Assembly (NCBI RefSeq): GCF_900105095.1
Contig: NZ_LT629743.1
Coordinates: forward strand, 2,666,001 to 2,730,000
Origin: Erythrobacter sp. HL-111
GTDB lineage: Bacteria > Pseudomonadota > Alphaproteobacteria > Sphingomonadales > Sphingomonadaceae
Direction: 5' to 3'
Length of the DNA: 64,000 bases
The notes under the pieces were generated by a model. That model did no database searches and was not told the DNA's origin. It saw nothing but the letters and a program-made list of their open reading frames with translations. Of the stretch, positions 58,422 through 64,000 are shown one piece after another. Each line of letters begins with the position of its first letter. Position 1 is the first letter of the stretch. The translations under genes were made by a program, and so were the position numbers.

Positions 58422-61400
58422 ATGCACTTCGTATCCAGATCTCGCTCGCGCCGCACCATCATCACGGCAGCGCTGCTTTCCGTGTCGGGCACGGCGCTTC
58501 TCGCCCCGCCGGTGAAGGCGCAGGATATCTCGCTCGAGACTGCCGCGGAGGAAGACGATGTCGAACCCGAGGACATCTTCGTCACCGGCTCCCGCCTTAG
58601 GCGCGATCCCAACCTCGGCTCGGCCTCGCCCATCGTCACGATCGAGGCCGAAACGATCCGCGGCGGCGCCGACGTGACCGAGGCCCTGCGCGAAGTCCCG
58701 GCCCTCGCCAGTTCCGTGACCAGCGCGCAGACGCTCGATGCGGGCGAGCTCGCATCGGGCGGGGCGGTCGGCGCGGCGACGCTCAACCTGCGCGGCCTCG
58801 GAGCGGAACGCACGCTGGTCCTCGTCAACGGCCGCCGCCATGTCGCGGGCGTCGCGGAAAGCGCGATCGTCGACATCAATTCGATCCCGCCCGCCCTGAT
58901 CGAGAACGTCGAGGTGCTGACCGGCGGCGCATCTGCGGTCTATGGCGCGGACGCGGTCACGGGCGTCGTCAACTTCGTGCTGGAGGACGATTTCGACGGT
59001 GTCGAACTCGGCGCCCAGGGCGGAATATCGGGAGAGGGCGACGGCGCCCGCCTCGACATCTACGCCAAGCTCGGCAAGAATTTCGGCGATGGCCGGGGCA
59101 ACATCACGCTCGTCGGCGAATACATGCGCGATGACGGGCTGCGCTTCGGCGACCGCGCGCAATATCGCGACGGCAATATCAGCGACGACGGGCCAAACCC
59201 CTTCCTGCGGTTCCAGCAGGGCGACCTGGGCGGTTCGGGGACGCCGAACTTCAATGCCTTCTACAACCCCGCGAACGGCCGCTTTCCCTTCGGCTTCATC
59301 ATCCCGACGCCGGGAAGCAGCACCTTCGATTCGATCTTTTCCGGAGGCGTGAGCCCGACCGCGCAGGAACAGGCGCTGATCGACCGGGCGCAGGCGTCCC
59401 CGACCCGCCTGATCGCGCCGCAATACCAGTTCTCGATCACCTCGGCGGGCGGTCTGATCCTGCCGGCGAACTTTTCCGATCCGGGGCTCGACCTCAACGG
59501 CAACGGCAATTCGGACTGCCTCGATTCCTTCACCGGCTTCAACGGGCTGCTCGACTTTTCCGGCTCGTTCGGCATCGTGGGGGGCTGCTGGCTCAACACC
59601 GAGAACGGGGTCGAAGTCGTCGAGGACGGGCTCGTCGCGAGCAATTTCAACGCTTTCGGCGGGAATGCGGTGATCTTCGACAACAACGCCTTCCTCGTGC
59701 CGCAGATCGATCGCTTCGCCATCAACCTGCTGTCCGACTATGATATTTCCGACAGCGTGAACGCCTTCTTCGAAGGCAAGTACGTCCGGCAGGAAACGAC
59801 TTTCGGCACCGCGCTCAACAGTTTCTATGACCTGCTGACGGTCGCGCCCGACAACCCGTTCATCCCGCCCGAGCTGCAGCCGGTCGCGGACAATGCGGGC
59901 GGGCTGTTCATCACCCGCGACCCGATCGATCTCGGCCCGAACATCGACACCACGGTGGCGGAGACATGGCGATTCGTGGGCGGGCTCGAAGGCTCGCTGA
60001 CCGACGAGATCGGATTTTCCGTCTCCGCCAACTGGGGGCGCTACGAAACCGTCGAGACGAACAACAACAATGTCCTTCTCGACCGCTTCTTCGCCGCGAT
60101 CGACGTGACCAGCGATGCCCAGGGCAATCCGGTCTGCCGCAGCGAACTCGATCCCACGGTGCGTTCGCCCTCGACCCTTTTCGGCATCCCGACCGGCGAA
60201 TTCGGCTATCTCACCTTCGTGCCCGGCCAGGGCGAGTGCCAGCCGGCCAATCTCTTCGGTATCGGGACGATCAGCCAGGAGGCGATCGATTTCATCACCA
60301 CCACCACGACCAACCGGTTCGAGACCGAGCAGCTCGTCCTGCTCGGCATCGTCAACGGGGACACGAGCGCGTTCCTCAACCTGCCCTATGACGCGATCGA
60401 TTTCGCCTTCGGCTTCGAATATCGCGACGAATCGAGCTTCTCGACCTTCGATCCGCTGGTGCGCGGCATCCTTCCGGTAACCACGGCGGATGGCAACGCG
60501 GGCGATTTCGTGGGCGACCTCGGCTTCTCGCAGACCTCTCTCGCCACGCCGCCGGACGAATTCCTGCAGGATTCGGGCGGCTCGTTCGACGTGGTCGAGC
60601 TGTTCGGCGAGATCGGGACCACCCTGCTTTCGGGCGTGCCGGCGTTCGAGGAACTGCGCCTCGAACTTGCCGGGCGCTATTCCGACTATTCGACGGTCGG
60701 CGGGGTCTGGACCTACGCGGTCAATGGCTTCTGGGCACCGATCGACGACCTGCGCTTTCGCGGCACCTATTCCCGGGCCGTTCGCGCGCCCAACATCTCC
60801 GAACTCTTCGCGCCTCCGCAGGCGGCCTTCTTCCGCCCGTTCGACCCGTGCGACCAGACGGAGATCGACGCCCTCGTCGCGATCGACGATCCCAATGTCC
60901 AGAACCGCATCGCCAACTGCCGCGCCGACGGCATTCCCGAAGGCTTCTCGGACCCGCTGAGCGCGCGTTTCGCGGGCACGATCTCGGGCAATCCGGACCT
61001 GCGCGAGGAAACCGCCGACACGATCACCCTGGGTGCGGTCCTGCAGCCCAGCTTCATTCCGGGGCTCGGCATCACGGTGGATTACTACAATATCGAGATC
61101 GACGAGGCGATCAGCACCATCGCCGCGCAGGACGTGGTCGACAATTGCTATGACAGCGCCACCTTCCCGAACGATTTCTGCACCTCCTTCACCCGCAACC
61201 GCGATCCGAACTCGGCGCAGTTCCTCGGCTTCGCTTCGCTCAACCTGTCGACGATCAACTTCGTCCAGATCCAGACGGCCGGGATCGACGCGTCGGTAAG
61301 CTACTCCTTCGCCATCGGCGAGCACGGCTTCGACCTGTCCGCGGTCGGTTCGTGGGTCGACAGGATCGACTTCTTCTTCGACCCCACCGATCCCGAAGCG

Positions 61401-61748
61401 ATCGATCCGGAACTGGGCGAGATCGGCCGTCCCGAATGGTCGGGCACGGCTTCGGTCGGCTACACCCTGGGCTCGTTCAGGTTCGGCTATTCGCTGCAAT
61501 ATCTGAGCGAGATGGGCCTCGGCGACGTCGAGATCGAAACGGTCGATGCACAATTCGGGCCGATCGGGATCGCGGATGAATATTTCATCCACGACCTCTC
61601 GGCGAGCTACACTTTCATGGACGACCGTTTCGAAGTCTATGGTGGCGTGAACAACCTGACCGACGAGCAACCCTTCGTCACCGAGCGGGCCTATCCGGTC
61701 AACCCGGTCGGCCGCTTCTTCTATGCGGGGGTCCGCGCGACCTTCTGA
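58422..61748 (+). CDS. TonB-dependent receptor, large sphingomonad type
   Basis: 1108 residues. Signal (IITAALLSVSGTALLAPPVKAQ) and an acidic linker precede EDIFVTGSRLRRDPNLGSAS. The plug has TLNLRGLGAERTLVLVNGRRHVAG, VDINSIPPALIENVEVLTGGASAVYGADAVTGVVNFVL and the barrel has a typical FSTRxxxxN-like C-terminus (FFYAGVRATF). This is the oar-like/NGRR variety common in Sphingomonadales. GTG or ATG: ATG 58422 with AGGGGGT. It probably imports the substrate of the co-located desaturase pathway or an unrelated large molecule (inference). Confidence 0.92.
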   Translation: MHFVSRSRSRRTIITAALLSVSGTALLAPPVKAQDISLETAAEEDDVEPEDIFVTGSRLRRDPNLGSASPIVTIEAETIRGGADVTEALREVPALASSVTSAQTLDAGELASGGAVGAATLNLRGLGAERTLVLVNGRRHVAGVAESAIVDINSIPPALIENVEVLTGGASAVYGADAVTGVVNFVLEDDFDGVELGAQGGISGEGDGARLDIYAKLGKNFGDGRGNITLVGEYMRDDGLRFGDRAQYRDGNISDDGPNPFLRFQQGDLGGSGTPNFNAFYNPANGRFPFGFIIPTPGSSTFDSIFSGGVSPTAQEQALIDRAQASPTRLIAPQYQFSITSAGGLILPANFSDPGLDLNGNGNSDCLDSFTGFNGLLDFSGSFGIVGGCWLNTENGVEVVEDGLVASNFNAFGGNAVIFDNNAFLVPQIDRFAINLLSDYDISDSVNAFFEGKYVRQETTFGTALNSFYDLLTVAPDNPFIPPELQPVADNAGGLFITRDPIDLGPNIDTTVAETWRFVGGLEGSLTDEIGFSVSANWGRYETVETNNNNVLLDRFFAAIDVTSDAQGNPVCRSELDPTVRSPSTLFGIPTGEFGYLTFVPGQGECQPANLFGIGTISQEAIDFITTTTTNRFETEQLVLLGIVNGDTSAFLNLPYDAIDFAFGFEYRDESSFSTFDPLVRGILPVTTADGNAGDFVGDLGFSQTSLATPPDEFLQDSGGSFDVVELFGEIGTTLLSGVPAFEELRLELAGRYSDYSTVGGVWTYAVNGFWAPIDDLRFRGTYSRAVRAPNISELFAPPQAAFFRPFDPCDQTEIDALVAIDDPNVQNRIANCRADGIPEGFSDPLSARFAGTISGNPDLREETADTITLGAVLQPSFIPGLGITVDYYNIEIDEAISTIAAQDVVDNCYDSATFPNDFCTSFTRNRDPNSAQFLGFASLNLSTINFVQIQTAGIDASVSYSFAIGEHGFDLSAVGSWVDRIDFFFDPTDPEAIDPELGEIGRPEWSGTASVGYTLGSFRFGYSLQYLSEMGLGDVEIETVDAQFGPIGIADEYFIHDLSASYTFMDDRFEVYGGVNNLTDEQPFVTERAYPVNPVGRFFYAGVRATF

Positions 61749-61803
61749 TTGCCCGGATCAGCCGCGCCGATCGGCCTCGGCGCGCAACAGGGGCCGGAAG
61801 GGG

Positions 61804-61825
61804 AGGGCGCCGTCATCGGCGCCCT
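61804..61825 (+). terminator. hairpin after the TonB receptor gene, possible terminator
   Basis: AGGGCGCCG and CGGCGCCCT form a perfect 9-bp stem with a TCAT loop, 56 nt after the stop codon at 61748. No strong U tract follows (TCGCTCACC), so it may be a factor-independent but weak terminator or act with Rho. Confidence 0.5.
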
Positions 61826-61877
61826 TCGCTCACCTCCCAGTAAAGGCCGTCGGAATCGGAGTTGCTGACGGTCTTAA

Positions 61878-61908
61878 CCTCTCTTATTCACGGCGATGCG
61901 GTTGGGCG
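61878..61908. mobile_element. 31-bp remnant of the IS1380-element left end
   Basis: This segment matches 30901-30931, the left end of the IS1380 element, without mismatch over 31 bp. TTAA precedes it at 61874-61877, where the first copy has CTAG. The match stops exactly where an IS21-family element begins (61909). It is best read as a second IS1380 copy interrupted by IS21, the rest of which would lie beyond the window. Confidence 0.75.
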
Positions 61909-61916
61909 TGTGGAAC

Positions 61917-61969
61917 GGCGTGCAAAAGGGACCCCGTTAGCGGGGTGATCGGCGTCTAAAAGGGACCCC
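61917..61969 (+). repeat. subterminal direct repeats of the IS21-family element
   Basis: Two 19-bp copies with 34-bp period (61917-61935 and 61951-61969), differing at two bases: GGCGTGCAAAAGGGACCCC and GGCGTCTAAAAGGGACCCC. Between them, ACCCCG and CGGGGT form a 6-bp hairpin (61931-61946). IS21-family ends carry such repeats as transposase-binding sites. Confidence 0.75.
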
Positions 61970-62020
61970 TCATTCTGATGGTGTAGCAGGCTGCCTGGTT
62001 TTCCAGGTGGTGAGATCGGG

Positions 62021-63535
62021 ATGTTGGTTGTGGAGACGGTTGTTCGGATTCGGCGGGAGCACGCGGGCGGGAAGGCGATCAAGGCGATTGCGCGGGATCT
62101 GCGGTTGTCGCGCAAGGTGGTGCGCAAGGCGATCCGAGCGCCGGAAGGCGCATTTGATTATCGCCGCACGGTTCAGCCGCTGCCCCGGCTTGGACCGTTT
62201 CAGGAGCGGCTCGACGTGCTGCTGACGGAGAACGAGGCCCGGCCCCGGCGCGATCGGCTGCGCATGACCCGGATCCATGATCTGCTTTGCCGTGAGGGGT
62301 TCGAAGGTTCTTACGACGCGGTCCGACGTTACGCCCGGCGCTGGACGGAAGCGCGGCGCAAGGATGCGGGTGATGGGGCGCCTGCCTTCATCCCGCTCAT
62401 GTTCAAGCCTGGCGAGGCCTACCAGTTCGACTGGAGCCACGAGGATGTGGAGATCGCGGGCAAGCCGATGCGGGTGAAGGTGGCGCAGATGCGGCTGTGC
62501 GCGTCGCGCGCGGTCTACGTCAGGGCCTATCCGCGCGAGACGCAGGAGATGGTGTTCGACGCCCATGCGCGGGGCTTTGCCTTCTTCGGCGGCGTGCCCC
62601 TGCGCGGCATCTACGATAACATGAAGACCGCGGTTACCACCGTGTTCGTCGGCAAGGAGCGGGTGTTCAACCGCCGCTTTCTGGTCATGGCCGATCATTA
62701 CATGGTCGAGCCCACGGCCTGCTCCCCGGCGGCGGGGTGGGAGAAGGGTCAGGTTGAACACCAGGTTCAGACCATCCGAGGCCGCTTCTTCCAGCCTCGC
62801 CTGCGCTTTGCCAGCATCGAGGAGCTCAACGGGTGGCTGGAAGCTGAGTGCCTGAGATGGGCCGCAACGCACGCGCATCCCGAGCAGAAGGAGCTGACCG
62901 TTGCCGAGGCGCTGGAGCTCGAACGGCCAGCCCTGCAGCCGATGCTGGCACCGTTCGATGGCTTCCATGAGACCGCGCATGCCGTGACCGGCACCTGCCT
63001 GATCAGCTTCGACCGCAACCGCTACTCGGTCATGGCCAAGGCGGCGCGGCGGGCCGTCCAGGTCCGCGCCTATGCCGACCGCATCGTCGTGCGCCTCGGC
63101 GACGAGGTAATCGCAGAGCATGCCCGGCACTTCGGCCGCGACCGGACGATCTATGATCCCTGGCATTACCTGCCCGTTCTGGCCAACAAGCCCGGCGCTC
63201 TGCGGAACGGCGCACCCTTCCAGGGGTGGGACCTGCCACCGGCACTGACGCGGTTGCGGCGCAAGCTGGGCAGCGGTGATGAAGCCGACCGCCGCTTCGT
63301 GCGCGTGCTGGCAGCCATAATGACCGATGGCCTCGAAGCGGTCGAGGCCGCGGTCCGGGAGGCGCTCGATGCCGGCGCCGTCAGCGACGAGGTCATCCTC
63401 AACATCCTGGCCCGATACCGGGACCCGCCATCCGAGCGCCCCCTGGACGTGGTCGTCGATCTCAAGCTCAACCATCCGCCGATCGCGGACTGCGCGCGCT
63501 ACGATACGGTGCGAGGCCTTGATGCAGCGGCATGA
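62021..63535 (+). CDS. istA: IS21-family transposase IstA
   Basis: 504 residues, full length. An N-terminal helix-turn-helix region (VRIRREHAGGKAIKAIARDL) precedes a DDE integrase core: D in YQFDWSHEDVEIAG, D in LRGIYDNMKTAV and E in GWEKGQVEHQVQTI. Start ATG 62021 gives MLVVETVVRIRRE. It overlaps istB by 14 nt, as usual in this family. No stop or frameshift is present, so the element may be active. Confidence 0.93.
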   Translation: MLVVETVVRIRREHAGGKAIKAIARDLRLSRKVVRKAIRAPEGAFDYRRTVQPLPRLGPFQERLDVLLTENEARPRRDRLRMTRIHDLLCREGFEGSYDAVRRYARRWTEARRKDAGDGAPAFIPLMFKPGEAYQFDWSHEDVEIAGKPMRVKVAQMRLCASRAVYVRAYPRETQEMVFDAHARGFAFFGGVPLRGIYDNMKTAVTTVFVGKERVFNRRFLVMADHYMVEPTACSPAAGWEKGQVEHQVQTIRGRFFQPRLRFASIEELNGWLEAECLRWAATHAHPEQKELTVAEALELERPALQPMLAPFDGFHETAHAVTGTCLISFDRNRYSVMAKAARRAVQVRAYADRIVVRLGDEVIAEHARHFGRDRTIYDPWHYLPVLANKPGALRNGAPFQGWDLPPALTRLRRKLGSGDEADRRFVRVLAAIMTDGLEAVEAAVREALDAGAVSDEVILNILARYRDPPSERPLDVVVDLKLNHPPIADCARYDTVRGLDAAA

Positions 63536-64000
63536 GATGATCGAGGCGATGCGCGCACTCGGCCTCAAGGGCATGGCCGGCGCGTTCGACGAGGCGGTCA
63601 CCACCGGGCTGCAGCGCAAGCGCACGACCCACGAGATCCTGACCGACCTGCTGCGCGCCGAAGCCGCGCATCGTCATGCCGCCTCGATCCGTTACCGCAT
63701 GACCGCAGCCAAGCTGCCTGTAATCAAGGACCTCGACGCCTTCGCGTTCGAGGGCACCCCGATCAACGAAGAGCTGGTGCGCTCCCTGCACGCAGGTTCG
63801 TTCCTGCCCGGTCGCCGCAACATCGTGCTCATCGGCGGCACCGGGACGGGCAAGACCCATCTGGCCACCGCGATCACCGCCAGCGTCGTGCGTGCTGGCG
63901 CTCGCGGGCGCTACTTCAATACGGTCGATCTCGTCACCCGGCTCGAGGAAGAAGCTCGCATCGGCAAGGCTGGCGCCATCGCCGCCCAGCTCGGCAGGCT
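63522..64000 (+). CDS. istB: IS21-family helper ATPase IstB (partial)
   Basis: The first 159 residues of an AAA+ ATPase run off the end of the window. MQRHEMIEAMRALGLKGMAG, a linker, and then the Walker A motif IGGTGTGKTHLATAITA are the features of IstB, which directs target choice by IstA. ATG 63522 lies inside the end of istA. The family is usually about 250 residues, so about 90 residues are missing here only because the window ends. Confidence 0.92.
   Translation, partial: MQRHEMIEAMRALGLKGMAGAFDEAVTTGLQRKRTTHEILTDLLRAEAAHRHAASIRYRMTAAKLPVIKDLDAFAFEGTPINEELVRSLHAGSFLPGRRNIVLIGGTGTGKTHLATAITASVVRAGARGRYFNTVDLVTRLEEEARIGKAGAIAAQLGR

Larger units (their letters stand above)
61909..64000 (+). 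mobile_element. IS21-family insertion sequence (left end, istA, partial istB)
   Basis: The element begins TGTGGAACGGCG at 61909 and contains repeated subterminal motifs (61917-61969), then a transposase gene istA at 62021 and an overlapping ATPase gene istB at 63522. IS21 elements have exactly this architecture, with multiple end repeats bound by the transposase. The right end lies outside the window. It interrupts the IS1380 end at 61878-61908. Confidence 0.85.

Noticed and set aside
1..64000. CRISPR arrays, tRNA or rRNA genes
   Set aside because: No regularly spaced repeats and no recognisable tRNA or rRNA signatures were seen by eye; small RNAs cannot be excluded without a search.

Overview
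The window is about 64 kb of GC-rich DNA (my estimate is well above 60% G+C) with dense operons, many 4-nt start/stop overlaps (ATGA, GTGA, TTGA) and three large TonB-dependent receptors. Together with a flagellar fragment and the protein flavour, this suggests an alphaproteobacterium of the Sphingomonadales, probably Erythrobacteraceae. That placement is inference from gene content. I saw no rRNA, tRNA or CRISPR array.

Layout. (1) 1-502: end of a gene and a FliS-like flagellar chaperone, joined by a degenerate 21-bp tandem repeat. (2) 525-3585: alpha/beta hydrolase, flavin reductase, Tat-exported DUF839/PhoX-like protein. (3) 3649-9840: 5-oxoproline operon: fused HyuA-HyuB 5-oxoprolinase, DUF969 and DUF979 membrane subunits, DUF2891 protein. 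(4) 9837-16157: sulfide/persulfide module: SulP permease, sulfide:quinone oxidoreductase, DUF442 sulfurtransferase-like protein, two half-size YeeE/YedE proteins, persulfide dioxygenase, and a divergent 1-Cys peroxiredoxin plus ArsR regulator around a strong promoter/operator. (5) 16278-18808: two exported amidohydrolases, the second without the metal motif. (6) 18789-29546: catabolic island: aldehyde dehydrogenase, phosphotransferase, SDR on the minus strand; TetR, P450, SDR, histidine phosphatase, an internally deleted AMP-ligase and a TonB receptor on the plus strand. (7) 29516-32562: membrane protein, MscS remnant, complete IS1380-family element with a CTAG target duplication. (8) 32589-39813: eight-gene Mrp/Mnh-type antiporter operon without a full-length MrpA and with three NuoL/M-like subunits. 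(9) 39989-44989: exported SurE, TonB receptor, tandem-TetR regulator. (10) 45047-56318: guanidine (formerly called urea carboxylase) assimilation cluster. (11) 56560-61748: sterol-desaturase-type protein, acidic membrane protein, third TonB receptor. (12) 61878-64000: 31-bp IS1380 end abutting an IS21-family element that runs off the window.

How the parts work together. The guanidine cluster is the most coherent system. An ABC transporter imports the substrate, the biotin carboxylase converts guanidine to carboxyguanidine, the two DUF1989 proteins deiminate it to allophanate, and allophanate hydrolase releases ammonia and CO2. A NikR-like ribbon-helix-helix protein sits in the operon. Two palindrome-like sites with a 16-nt spacer, one before the transporter and one before the regulator, look like its operators. 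I saw no ykkC-type guanidine riboswitch there. The sulfur module oxidises sulfide to persulfide and then sulfite, with YeeE-type transporters and SulP moving sulfur species. Its promoter (TTGACA-N16-TATACA) is overlapped by an inverted repeat that fits the ArsR protein encoded next to it.

Limits: all family calls come from reading motifs by eye, and no search, alignment program or structure prediction was run.
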